This document shows, piece after piece, positions 46,531 to 58,301 of a stretch of 64,000 nucleotides of DNA. The notes beneath the pieces were generated by a model. That model was given only the letters and a program-made list of their open reading frames with translations, ran no database searches and was not told where the DNA came from. Each line of letters starts with the position of its first letter. Positions within the stretch are counted from its first letter, which is position 1. The position numbers were made by a program, and so were the translations under genes. Source of the stretch: Anaeramoeba flamelloides (Eukaryota > Metamonada > Anaeramoebidae); contig JANTQA010000012.1 of assembly GCA_027625915.1 (NCBI GenBank), positions 15,586,501 through 15,650,500 on the forward strand. The letters run 5' to 3'.

Positions 46531-49500
46531 TTATTTATGCTCGTTATCAATGATTCTCGAGCGTTTTAACGTCTGTGTGTCAATTAAAAGTGAATCATTA
46601 TTATTTTCAATATTTTGAGAAATTTGGTTCTTAATAAATGGTGTTTGATCGAAATTTCTTTTTCTTTCCAAGGATTCATTGGTGTTTAATTGCAAATCAG
46701 TGTTTGATGGGGTATTTTTCTTTTTGGACTTTTTCAAAAGGATATTGTCCAATACAAGTTTTGAATCTAAAATGGCGTCTTTTAAACACAATTTACAGAC
46801 ATAACGCCCGTCTTTTAATTTAAAGGCATCTTTATACACCCAACCCTTTTCGTCGTTCCATTCTTTATCGAATTCATTTCTACAGACGGCACATTTTTGG
46901 TTGCCCTCGTCGTTTGCAATTGGCATTTTCTCGACAATAAATTGATTGAAATTGTCCTCGTCGTCTTCTCTTTCGAATTCATTTTCGTCTTCCTTCACCA
47001 TCGTTACTCTGTCTTCAAGCTCGAAAACAGAAGGCTCCAAATGTTCTGTATTTGCAATATCTCGATCACTTTTCCAATCAATTAAATTCATAAACCAAAC
47101 TCTCGACATTCTTTCATTTTCCTTTCTATTTTTTTGGAAATGCCAATCATAATGCTTTTGTAATTCTTCATCGTCATCAAAACGTAGCCCGCAGTTGGAA
47201 CATTTGTGATCCATTTTAGAATATAATATTTCCACAGCTTGCAAATCTTTTCTTTTTAAAAACTTCTTTGTAAAATCATAATCGTCAATAGAAATTTCCT
47301 TTTTTTTGTCCTTGTCTTGTACCTTATTATTGACATTTTCTTTACTTTTTTGATTTTCGTCTTGTTTTGTTTCATCATTTTCATTGCCTTTATTAGTTAA
47401 ATTATCATTCTTTGGCTGAATAATTCCTTGATTTGGAATCATTGGATTCATTGGGAAATTAGGATTTATTGGCTGCATTTGTGGATTCATCATCATCATA
47501 TTATTTGGGGGGAACATTTGTGGGGGGAAGCCAAAGGAATTCATCATTGGCTGTTGCGGGCGCATGAAGGTGTTGACGGGGGGTACATAAAAATTACTCC
47601 TGGGCATTTGCTGCATCATAGGTGGTTGGTCTATATTTGGGTTCATTGGGATTTGATTCATGCTTATTGGTTGTTTCATATTATTTAAACTATTAATTTG
47701 TGAATTTTCTGGAATAATATTATTTGTATTTTTTTCAATTCCCATGTTTTCATTAGTGGTAATTTTTTTGTCATTATTTATTTCGTCTTCAATTTTTTTA
47801 TTTTCTTTTTCTTGGGTGTTTTTATTTTCATTTATATTTTCTTTTTCAATTTTTTTATTTTCATTATTTTGGAAATTATTTTCTTGACCTGAATCCATTC
47901 CTTTTTGCACCGTTTGTGTTTGGATATTGTTTTCTTGAATTTGCTTTATATTATTTAAAAATTTTTCTTTACTTTCTAAATTTGGATCACTAGATTTTTG
48001 GTCTTGATTAAATTCTCGATTATTATTGTTATTTTGTTTTTCTTTTTCCTTATTAATGCTTTCTTCATTAGTTAAATTCTTGTTAATAGATTGATCATTA
48101 TTTTGATTTTGATTTTGATTTTGTAGAGGAAATTGTGTGTTTTGTTGTGACTGTTGAAATTGCTGTTGTTGCTGTTGAGGGAATTGTTGTGGTTGTTGTT
48201 GAGGAAATTGTTGTTGTAGATTAGTATATTGCTGTGGTTGTGGCTGTTGATAATATGGTGGTTGTTGTTGGAATTGGAGTGGTTGTTGCTGTTGAAATTG
48301 TTGTTGTGGTTGTTGAAATTGCGGATATTGTGGTTGTTGTTGAAAGGGCTGTGGTTGTTGTTGTTGTTGTTGATTATACTGTTGTGGTTGTTGTTGAAAT
48401 TGCTGAGGCTGTTGTTGTTGATAATATTGTGGTGGTTGTTGAAATTGCTGTGGTTGTTGCTGTTGATAATAAGGCTGCTGCTGTTGGTATTGCGGATTAA
48501 ATTGTTGTGGTGGCTGTTGTGGAAATTGCTGTGGCTGTTGTTGGTATCGATTATTATATTGTAGTGGTTGTTGAAATTGTTGTGGTTGTTGCTGTTGATA
48601 ATAAGGCTGCTGCTGTTGGTATTGCGGATTAAATTGTTGTGGTGGTTGTTGAAGAAATTGCTGTGACTGGTATTGTTGTCTTGGCTGTTGTTGATTATAT
48701 TGTTGTTGTTTCCAATTTTCTTTTGGATTATTTTTATTGCTTTGTGATTTAACACTTGTTTTTTTAATTTTCTCCGCTTTTGTTGCTAGTTTTTTTTGAA
48801 TTGTTCTCAGATGCGATTCTCCAAAACATTGATAATCCCTCCATGTTGATACTAAATGAACTAACTTTTCAGTTGTTTGACTATCAGCACTCCTCAAGAC
48901 ATTCAAAAAAATTATAACCAACTCTTTTTGGAAATATTCGATAAATGGTTCACCAATCATCTTTGAAATACTATCTAATAGATATAGAGTTAATAATTTG
49001 TATTCAGACTCTTTTACCTATTATGTATGTGTGAATAAGATATCATTGAAAAAAATATATTGATATTTTAATTATTAGTGAAATGATAATTATCTTTTAT
49101 TTTTACTAATTTTTTTGAGAAAAAAAATATGGCATAAAAAGTGAATTTAAGAAATCCAATTATTTTATTATAAAAAATAAATTCTATTTCAAAAACGAGT
49201 TTACAAATTTAGTTGTTTATTTTGTAAATTTCTTTTTTTTTGAATCCCCAATATGATGAAAAATGAGATTAAAAATGTACTTAAAAACTCTGATTATTAT
49301 TGAATTTACTATCTGTTAGTTCTGTAATAAAATTAAATATTAAACAAACTCTTTTTTTAAAAATAATCAACATAACATTTTTTTTTAATTTAGTAAATAA
49401 TTTTCGTTATTTTAATGTGATGAGTAATAGATTAATAATACACTGAATATATTGAGTATCATTATTGAATTTAATATCTTTTTCTTTTTCTTTTTCTTTC

Positions 49501-52500
49501 TCTAAAAATCTTAACAATTTAATAAGTTTGAATAAAAAGCTTATCTTCAAACTTTTGAATTGGTATACTTAATTTACATTTTTCATTATTAATAACAAAA
49601 AAAAATATAAATATCTTTTTTTTTATTATTTAAGAGAGTAATTATTAACCCATTTTGTTAACCTGAATTTCTAAATAAAAATTTAGGAATTTTTTTTTTT
49701 TTTCTGTTTTGAAGGGAGGAAATTAATTTCCTCTTACGGCTGTTAGGTTTTCCAGAGTTTAAAAGAATTGATTAAAATCAAAGATTTTTCTCTATTCTTT
49801 TGAATTCTGGAAAACCTCCATTAGGTTTTTTTTAATTTTAGAAATTAAAAAAAAAAACTAGGCACTATACAGCACTCTACGGCACTTGACTGTTACGGAA
49901 TATTTATCATCAGTTATTTTTTTTCTGTATTTGATTTTTTTTTAGATGATAAGAGTGTTTTTAAAACTATTAGTTATTATCTATTCAAAAAAATGTCCTA
50001 AAGTTGAATTTAAGGAAAATTCATTCATCTGTTTAAAAAATTTTTACCCCAAAATAGACCTTTATTTCTAGACAGAGACTTTTGAAAATCGTAGTACTAT
50101 TAATAACAATAAATACAACAGCCTCAAGATTGTTAAGAACTGGAATGTTTGATTATATTTTGAATAAACTCAATTAACAAGTACGAAAGGTTAATTGAAG
50201 TAATAGGTTTGTATAACTTAGAATTTGAAATTTTATTTTTTCATACTAGTGAAGTGAAAAGGTTTTTTATTTATTTTTTTGAAAATAATTCTTTAACAAT
50301 TTAAAAAACCATTTTCCTAATATTGAAGTATGAATTTTCCCCAACATATATGTAGAAGTTAGTTTTGTACAAATTGCTTAAAGTACATAATTTTTTTTCA
50401 CGTTTCTTATTCGAAACAAAAGAAAAGAACGAAAACAATCCCAACAGAAAAGAAAAACAAAATTATCTAAAAAGATGTGAAGTTAAATCGTTAAGTTGAG
50501 TTTTCAATCAGAAATTTTCTATTGGTTATTTTATTTTATTTTTTTTTTTTAATAACACTCATCAAAAAGAATTATTTTTTATTTTTTTTTTCTTTAATTC
50601 CTTTTTGAAAAATTTTTCCTTCAAGAAGACTGCTTTACAACAAATTTATTTAGCACCCTTTCAATTCACTTGGATCATCAATAATATTAATCATTAATCT
50701 CAATATCTCCAAAGTTTTCGATATAATTATTAACTAAATCATTTCAAAAAGTGGTTTTTTAATTTACTAATGCAAAAAATATTGACCAATTGATTTGTGA
50801 TAATATGAATTCTTTCTCAAAAACAGTCAAGAGTTGAAAATGGAAAAATGGAATTCATACAGCCTAACCAAATTTCAAAATTATAGGCAAACTTTTTTAT
50901 TATTATTTTTTTCTTTTTTCATTTGTCTTTTAAAAAATACAATGATTACACTATATTTTTATTTATTAATCCATATTGGTTATTATCTCTTAACACTTTT
51001 AGTAAAATACCTTATTATTCAAAAAAAAAAAAAAATTAAACAAATTTTTTTATGATGAAAAATCTGCCCCTATTTCTGAAATTGGGCTTAGTGATGGAAT
51101 AGGTGTTTGTATCAAGGTGTGGAATAATGATTATGTGAAATAGGGTAGTTTGGATTGTATGTTCGGGTATTTAGGCCAGTGTTTTACTAAAAAATAAAAA
51201 AAAAAAAAAAATAAGCATGAATAAATAACTTGAGTTTCGACAGAATCTAACCCTTACCTCTTCTTTTGGTGAAATTTGGAGATGAACAGTAGTGGTTAAA
51301 ATTAGATTTGGAAAATTTTTTAAAAGTAATTAGTGGAGAAATTTTGATGAGTTTTATATATAGAATACTATTAGTACTTATTTTGAATTTATCAATAAAA
51401 TAGATCCAAAACTTTACTATTTTGCAAATGAATTTTCTTAAAATTTGGTTAAAAAAAATCTTTTGAAAATTAATATAATTTGATCTCAAAAATTAACATT
51501 TTTCCCATTTTTGAAAATAAAATTTTTCTTTCATTTTTTTGTTTGATCATTCCTCTTGTATTATTGAAAAGAAACAACAATTCCAACAATAAAATACTAT
51601 AATTCCTCCAATCCGGATCATAATTGAAATTTTTAAAATTTTAACTTGAAATCTTTTTTTTTACCTTTTTTTTACTTTTGAAAAAGTTGCAGTGATACAT
51701 AAAAAGTCTACTGAAATGATAGATCAGAAAATGATTTGAATTTATGTTAGTGGCTCTTATTATTTTTTCGGTTTAGTTTGTATTGTTATTATTATCATTT
51801 TTTTCTAACGTAAAGATCAGCACAGAAAACTTCCTACTGGTCTTTGTGATCCCTTTGAGAGATATGAACTGGATTTTGAAAATTTTAAAAAAGAAATGTG
51901 AAACAAAAGAGAAATTCAGGGACAAGTCAGAAAACTTCAAAATTTTACACTACTATTATTTTCCAATTTAAAAATAAAAATTTTTTGTTCAAATTCCCAA
52001 ATATTTTTCTAGTTTATAAGTGGAAGAAAATCCAAAGATCTTGACAACATGGTTTAGAAATGAAATATTTAGACAATAAATTAAACTTCCTGAGTTAACT
52101 CTAAGACAAATTTTTTACTGTGCTAATTTGATTGTAACAGTAATAAATAATAATTATTTTGGAACATGAAATAAAAATTTCATTTTGGAAATTGGAAAAT
52201 AACAGTAATTCCGAAGAGGTGCCAAAAATTGACTGTTGATATGTATTGTTTCATAGATATCGAAAATTTCAGTCCCAAATAATATTTAAGTTGAAACTAA
52301 AAAACAAATTAATATGTGATGTATGATCGATTTCTAAAATTCAACAATGAAAACCCATTACTTGAGAAGGTAAATAAAGTTGGTGCTGTTTTGCAATTTA
52401 ATTTTAGTTTTGTTTAAATTTATAGAATTGGGTTTCAACATTCTCTTTTTGGTTTCTTTTCAAGGTTTTTGAAGGAAGAGATCCAAAAAAATAAGATTTT

Positions 52501-53295
52501 TAAAAAATTGGGAAAATTGGTTTAGTTGTGGTTCTTTTATTTTTGAAGATCGCTAAAAATAAAAAAAAAGTTAGTTAAATGGCATCTTTTGTTGTTTGAA
52601 TTTTACACCAATACTGATGGATTTTATTTTTTTAAAAACAGTAGTCTTGAGGTTGAGAATTCATCTAAATATACATTTCTTAATTTGGCGGTTGTGGTTT
52701 TTTGTCTTTTGTTTTTAGTTTTGTTTTTCATTTTGGTTTTTGTTTTTAGTGAGTGTCCATTAATTTAAGTTTTTTTAATTTGTTCAGAAAAAATAAATCT
52801 TTGAAGGTTAATTTCAGAAAAGAATCCCAAAAACAAAAAAAAATTATTCAAAGATCAACTAAAGTGAAACGATTCTTTATTCTGAAGAAAAGGTAATAAA
52901 AAAAATTCAGGTGTTTAAACTCTCGGAATTGACACTAAGAGAAAAGGTTTTTGTTTTTTTTTGGTTTGTTTTTCAAATAAAGATGAAAAACAAACAAAAA
53001 TTAAAAATAAATAAAAAAGCCTTACACTTTTGATACGTTGAATAATTAATTGTGTGATTTCAGGTGCATAAATCTTGTTTTCACCTGCAAGATCTGTAAG
53101 TGCTTGGATAAGTCCTTCTTCGTTAATTGTTAAATCTTCAAGTTCGTCTTTATAACTTTGAAGAAAAAGTGATTTTTTTGTTTCAGGATCCACTAAACAA
53201 AAAAAAACAATAGAAATTAAAAAGAAAAATAAAAAAGAAAACAGTTGTTAAGTAGGGTTTAATTTAAAAGTCATGAAAAGAGACATGTAGTTACT
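46531..53295 (-). CDS. PCF11: PCF11, pre-mRNA cleavage/termination factor (about 884 aa)
   Basis: PCF11 links the Pol II C-terminal domain to 3'-end cleavage and termination. Coding exons are 53192-53026 and 49017-46531, joined in phase 0 (donor GTAAGG, acceptor ATAG). The join restores one CTD-interaction domain: 'YKDELEDLTINEEGLIQALT' from the first and 'KESEYKLLTLYLLDSISKMI' from the second. A Gln/Pro-rich region (about 165-365) and a Met/Pro-rich region (about 490-580) follow. The C-terminus has both PCF11 zinc-binding regions: 'CSNCGLRFDD...HYDWHF' (about 661) with 'SRVWFMNLIDW', and 'CAVCRNEFDKEWNDEKGW' ending 'YVCKLC' (about 765-800). The first coding exon begins after TTTAG with TG: a 5' leader exon ending in A at 53295 (donor GTAACT) would complete ATG, giving MDPETKK. 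That leader exon is predicted. Confidence 0.92.
48440..48660 (-). repeat. Internal tandem duplication in the PCF11 Gln-rich region
   Basis: A stretch encoding QQPPQQFNPQYQQQQPYYQQ and about ten more residues occurs twice about 120 bp apart, nearly identical at DNA level (shared 'TAAGGCTGCTGCTGTTGG' at about 48468 and 48600). This suggests recent unit duplication within the polyglutamine-rich segment. Confidence 0.85.
49735..49892. repeat. Foldback repeat, family F (copy 4, short)
   Basis: A single hairpin ('GTTAGGTTTTCCAGAGTTTA' paired with 'TTGAATTCTGGAAAACC') followed by 'TACAGCACTCTACGGCACTT'. It lies in the PCF11 intron. Confidence 0.7.
51795..51975 (+). other. Coding-like patch inside the PCF11 intron
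   Basis: One + strand frame reads 'DQHRKLPTGLCDPFERYELD' then FENFKKEM before TGA; another is open for 62 codons. Base use is less AT-biased than the intron around it. No family recognised. Confidence 0.2.
53193..53294 (-). other. Predicted 5' intron of PCF11 (102 bp)
   Basis: On the - strand a donor GTAACT (53294) and an acceptor TTTAG after a T-rich tract (53193) bracket 102 bp. Splicing would join A to TG to form the start codon in a favourable 'AACAATGG' context. Predicted from sequence only. Confidence 0.5.
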
Positions 53296-54066
53296 TGTTT
53301 GTGTCTTTAAATTAGAATTAGAAATTAGATCTCAAAAAAAGAGAAAAATGAAAAAAATGATTCTTAAATATTGAAAACTCTATTGTTGTTGAAAATAGTC
53401 AATTTGTCTGGGTATTTAATCAAATAAGATGTAAGGTACCATCAAAAAAAACTATTATACTCAGAAACTTGAGTTCATTTTGGATTCATCTTGAATTTCA
53501 GTTTATATTGTTATCATTTTTTAATAAAATTCTCAGAAATAGTTTTTTGGTAGATAGAAAGGCTTTAAGAGATGAGTGTAACCTCTTTTCATCAATAATT
53601 AAACTGTGTTGTCATTAAAAGTTAATCATCATATTTCTAAGTGTTCAAATGGCTCGAAAATACTAAATTAAATATTAATAAAAATTTTTAGCTTTTTTGA
53701 AAAATGATCACTATTCTAAATTGTCATTTTAGAAAAATTTTTTTTAATTTAATTACCGATCCAAATTGAAAGAGATAAACTCAAAATAATAGAATTTCAG
53801 TGTATAATAATTAATATTTTGAATTTCCAAAAGTTATTATTTTTTCTTTTTATCAATTTCAAGATTTACTCAACTTTTATTGTTTGAAATGAAATCATAA
53901 AAGTTGATTACTTTTGTTACCCTAATAGTTAAAATGTTATATTTCCAAGATATTTCTTAATTGTGAAATTACTCTTTGAGAATTGTTTGTGAACTTAAGT
54001 ATATAATAGTAGAAGGATCAAGATCAAAAAATGTTAAAAAAATCGGAACTCTAATTGAATTAATTT
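53296..54066. other. Region upstream of PCF11
   Basis: Presumed PCF11 leader and promoter on the - strand, otherwise AT-rich with nothing recognised. Confidence 0.45.
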
Positions 54067-54999
54067 GTCAAATCAACTTTCCAAAAAAATTCAAAATTTA
54101 ATTGTTAAAATTACTGAAAAAAAAACCAAATGATTATTTTTTTATTATTATAGAAATTGTATTGAATAATCTTCTGTATATAACCATAATAAAATTATAA
54201 CCATCTTTGATAAATAAATTATTTGTTGATCCAAAACCTTTATATTGTGCTATGGACAAAAATTCCTATTTATAATTGCAAACATTTATAGAAATTCCAT
54301 AGTTGCTATTTGGAAATAAAGTGAAACAAGAAAAAAAGTGAATCAAACTTTTCAATTACAAACATACATAGAATAATAGAAAATGAAAAGGAAAAGTAAA
54401 ATTAATTAAACGAAAAAACAAATTAACTTCAAATAATAACCCATTATATTATTTTCAATCAACACAAGATGGAAAATTTAAATCTACTTGATTTATCGAA
54501 ATTGTAGGTGTAGTTTTGGAGATCGCAAAAATTGTCAATTTTTTCAACAAATTTTTCTTTAATTAATCAATCAAAGAAAAATCATGTATAAAAGATATTT
54601 ATTTGTTAAACTGTTATTGTGCTTAATACTCTATTTTGTCTTTAATAATTTTTTTTTCTTTTATTAATTGATCGTTCTTGGAATTTTCAGGTTTCTGTGA
54701 TTCTATTAAAAATCGGGTTTCACTTTTTTTCCTAAAGGTCATTTTTTTCCAAAGAGCAAATATAGAGTTTCTTTAAATGTTTGCAATTATAAATAGGAAT
54801 TTTTGTCCATAGCACAATATAAAGGTTTTGGATCAACAAATAATTTATTTATCAAAGATGGTTATAATTTTATTATGGTTATATACAGAAGATTATTCAA
54901 TACAATTTCTATAATAATAAAAAAATAATCATTTGGTTTTTTTTTCAGTAATTTTAACAATTAAATTTTGAATTTTTTTGGAAAGTTGATTTGACAATT
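54067..54999. repeat. Long palindrome (arms about 250 bp) with an element at its centre
   Basis: The left arm (54067-54318) and the reverse complement of the right arm (54741-54999) match almost base for base over the outer 230 bp, from GTCAAATCAACTTTCC to 'TTATAATTGCAAACATTTA', then more loosely inward. The 54321-54737 segment sits between them. Confidence 0.85.
54321..54737. mobile_element. Repeat R3 element (copy 2) at the palindrome centre
   Basis: Starts AAGTGAAAC and ends GTTTCACTT, an inverted pair. The interior (TTTTGGAGATCGCAAAAATT, TTAATCAATCAAAGAAAAAT) matches the diverged copy at about 12690-12780. No ORF. Class unknown. Confidence 0.6.
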
Positions 55000-55929
55000 T
55001 TTTTTCCAATTGAGTAATACTAGGGTGAGAATAATAAATGTGAAAAAAAAACCAATTCATTTTCAATTTTCCTTTTCCAATAGATTTATAACCCAAAAAC
55101 TACAACCTTATTCTTCGAAAACTCAATTTAATTAAAGAAAAATATCGAAAAGGGAGTGAATAATTTTTCGATATATAATTCAAAGACCAGTAATATTTAA
55201 AATTTACGATGAATTTGGAATATATCAAAATATTGATATAAATCATTAATATTAAATAAGTTACAAAAAATAAAATTGTTTAAGAATTTCTCTCGACATT
55301 GAAATATATTTACAAAAAAACTCGAAAAAAAATAAACGATAGATTAAAAAAAAAAAAAAAAAAACAATTAACCAAAGGAGTAAAAATAAAAATATTACAA
55401 TCCATATTCAATAGAGTATATTTTTATGGATTATGTTATTTTTAATTGTTATCAAAATATATGAATCAATAGATATTAGGATAAATAAAAAAACTCACAC
55501 ATTTTTGGAAAATTAATTCACGTTTTCCAAAAATAATTTTTAAAACTGAAGCGTTTGAACAAATCAGAATTTTAATCTTTACCAGAAGATATAAACTTCA
55601 AAAAATTGTAACTTCTCGGTATTATACAAATAAAAACAGTTAAACTTTTGGAATTTAAAATAAAAGAGAATATTAAATCAGAAAGAGAAAAAATTAAATT
55701 ATTAAATAACAAATTAAATAATTTGTGAAGTGACTTAATTATAAATAAACTACAATTCACAAATTTTTAACATAATGAAATTCAATTTTTGAAAAAAAAA
55801 AATTATTTTATTTTTTATTGATTTTGAAGGCGGGAATTAATTTCCTCTTAAAATGATTTTATTTTTTTTTTTAATTGAAGTAATATACGAAGTATGAAAT
55901 AAAGATTATATTTTATTTCAAAAATTAAA
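55000..55929. other. AT-rich intergenic DNA
   Basis: No gene. The ORF at 55572-55760 is Leu/Asn/Phe/Ile-rich and not supported. Confidence 0.4.
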
Positions 55930-56490
55930 AAAAATAGGGGATAACGTTTCCAGAATTTAGAAGAATTAAGTAAACTTTTTATTTTACTCTATTCTTTATA
56001 ATTCAGGAAACCGCAAATTAGTTTTCTTGAGTTTTCTGTTTATTTGTTAAATAGATAGTTTTTTATTAGTTTTTTTTTTGAGTTTTCTATTTATTTGTGA
56101 AGCGCACTAGGTTTTTTTGAGTTTTCTATTCATTTCGAAAATATATTGATTTTCGTTGGGTTTTTTTGTGTCTTCTATTTATGAGGGAAATCGATTGATT
56201 TTCTTTAGGTTTTTTTTACTTTTTGAAATAAACCGAAAATTTATTAAAATTTTCTGTTTATTCCAAAAAGTAAAAAAAACATAGAACACTTCACAAATAA
56301 ATAGAAAAACTCAAAAAAACCTAACGAAAATCAATATATTTTACAAATTAACAGAAAAATTCAAGAAAAGTCAAGTTATGTTTTTTTTTACTTTTAAATT
56401 ATAATAAGAAAATTTATTAATTTTTTTTTATAATTCAAAAATTAACTAAAAATAGATGAACTTTACAGCACTTGAAAGTACTTGGAGACA
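55930..56490. repeat. Foldback repeat, family F (copy 5, longest)
   Basis: A large hairpin centred near 56250 pairs 'ACTTTTTGAAATAAACCGAA' with 'TTCTGTTTATTCCAAAAAGT' and continues outward through 'TTATTTGTGAAG' and 'CTTCACAAATAA'. A second hairpin (CCAGAATTTAGAAGAATTAA) lies on the left. It ends in 'TTTACAGCACTTGAAAGTAC'. Confidence 0.75.
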
Positions 56491-56839
56491 CTTTTCTAAT
56501 TTCTATTTTTTTTTTCAGAAATTTCAATAAAGAATTTTTATTTTCTTTATCATTAACCAACAATAAAATGAATAATAATTTCTTATCTAGAATAATAGCA
56601 AAGATATTTTTTATGATTTTTGTTGATTTTAATTAAATCTTTAATCCAAAATTTTATGATTTTTTTTTCATAGAATGTGCATTCCATAAAAATAATTTTT
56701 ATCTTCATCTAATTTCTGAGTTGTAGTAATTTTTTCATAAATTACATAATTTTTTTTTACTTTTCTTTTTATAATAAAAATAAGAATATACATTTATCTA
56801 ATATGTCAAATTTCTATTTTTACTTTAGCGGAAGTAGAT

Positions 56840-57245
56840 CCCTTCGATTTTAAATATTTTTTGTAATAAAGTTTTTTTTTAATTTGAGAAATAAACCGAA
56901 AATTACAAAATTTTTCTGTTTATTTATTAAATTCAAAAAACCGCAGTTAATTTTTGGAGAATTCAAAAAATTAGAGTAAAATCTTAGATTTTACTTAATT
57001 ATTTTACAGTCAGTTTCACTTTTAAGGCACAAACTTCGAACAAAATTTAAGGCACAAAAAAATCACAAATTAATACACAAAATTTGTAATTTTTTTTTAC
57101 AAATTATTTAACTAGAATCCAAAATTTTGTGCCTTAATTTGAGATTTTTATTGTGCTTTAAATTTTTTTGAAAGTTTGTGCCTTAAAAGTGAAACTGACT
57201 GAGAATTCAAGTAAACATAGGCACTCTACGGCACTCAACGACACG
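56840..57245. repeat. Foldback repeat, family F (copy 6), interrupted
   Basis: Carries 'AAATAAACCGAAAATT' paired with 'TTTTTCTGTTTATTTATT', a 'GGAGAATTCAAAAAATTAGA' arm and the terminal 'GGCACTCTACGGCACTCAAC' block. A 197-bp MITE (57006-57202) interrupts the second hairpin. Confidence 0.7.
57006..57202. mobile_element. MITE family C (197 bp), nested in a foldback
   Basis: Inverted ends: CAGTCAGTTTCACTTTTAAG on the left and, reverse-complemented, CAGTCAGTTTCACTTTTAAG on the right, identical over 20 bases, continuing into GGCACAAACTT. It is inserted in an F-family hairpin. TA precedes the left end; the right flank is AGAATTC. A degenerate relative lies at 20493-20682. Confidence 0.85.
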
Positions 57246-57279
57246 AAAGTTTGTTTATATTATCATTATACCTAATAAT

Positions 57280-57610
57280 TTTTTAATATCTTGACCTTTC
57301 CATCCAGAAATATTATTAATTAAGTTTTCTAGAAATCTATTTAGATTCATATTTAGTAATTTTAATTATTTCCAATAACCCAATTAATATTTTCATGGTC
57401 TTTTTTTTGAAAGCTTTAATTTTTTGGATATATGACCAAAATAGAGAATTTCTAATTTCTTTTTGTGTTTATAGATCTTCTTATTTTATTAATTGAAATT
57501 CTTAATTGATCAAGTTTTGTCCCAGTTTTATAGATTATCCTTGGGGAATATGAATTAATTTTTAAAAATTGTATTACTTTTTTTAAAATTTATCCAAACA
57601 TTGATCGAGT
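57280..57610 (-). mobile_element. LINE fragment (inverted), decayed
   Basis: The reverse complement aligns with 34755-35060: shared 'AAAATATTAATTGGG', 'AATATTTCTGGATGGAA' and 'CAAGATATTAAAAAAATTAT'-like blocks, in the order of the LINE 3' coding region. No intact frame. Confidence 0.6.
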
Positions 57611-57649
57611 GAAAATCTTTATGTGCTAGATCAAAAAATATATCTATAT

Positions 57650-57970
57650 CAAATCAATTTTAGGAGAAATATCAAATTAGAACCATTCACTAATTACCGT
57701 ATTATCACATTGTTTAGAAATTAAAATACTCACAAAACAAAAAATAAAAAATTAATCAATACAAATAAATTAATAATGTGCCAAAAAAATTTTGGAAGCA
57801 AACTGAACAAAAAAAATTATTAGTAAATTTGTGGAGATTCTATTTAATAACTATCGAACAATCAAAAGATTAAACACTTTTAACTAAATTTATTTGAAAT
57901 ATTCTTCAATTTAAAAAAAAACTCAACTTTTACCTAATATCTATCATCGAGAATTTTTTTTTATCAAACT
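57650..57970 (+). repeat. Dispersed repeat family R2 (copy 3)
   Basis: Matches 42710-42990 over about 300 bp ('AATATCAAATTAGAACCATT', 'TTTGTGGAGATTCTATTTAA'). Confidence 0.65.
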
Positions 57971-58301
57971 AAAATTAAATTTGCTTTAATTCTAAAAAAG
58001 AAATGAAAACAAAATGACCAAAAAAATGATTCAAATATTTTACAAAAATCAAAATAATTTCTACTTTGAGTGAAACTGTAATATTATTATTCTTTTGAAA
58101 AGATTTGAACAGTATTCAAAATTTTGAAATTTGGTTTAATAAAAATAAATAAATATATAAAAAAAGCTTTAAAATATTTTAAAAAATGAAATTATTTATT
58201 TTATAAATAAGTAAATGAATAAATAAAAATCGTTTTATATATTTTTATTTAGTAATAAATCAGTCTTAAAGATTAAATATAAAAATATTTTTTTTTCTGA
58301 T

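Larger units (their letters stand above)
49018..53025 (-). other. PCF11 large intron (4008 bp)
   Basis: Bounded on the - strand by GTAAGG (53025) and ATAG (49018). It contains a foldback copy at 49735-49892 and a coding-like patch at about 51815-51895. The ORF at 50834-51055 is Phe/Leu/Lys/Ile-rich and not convincing. Confidence 0.8.

Noticed and set aside
48072-48755. Long Asn/His-rich - strand ORF and Leu/Trp-rich or Val-rich + strand ORFs
   Set aside because: Alternative frames of the PCF11 glutamine repeat; the PCF11 frame is supported by conserved domains.
50834-51055. Hydrophobic 73-codon ORF in the PCF11 intron
   Set aside because: Phe/Leu/Ile/Lys from T-rich and A-rich runs; no helix-loop organisation or homology.
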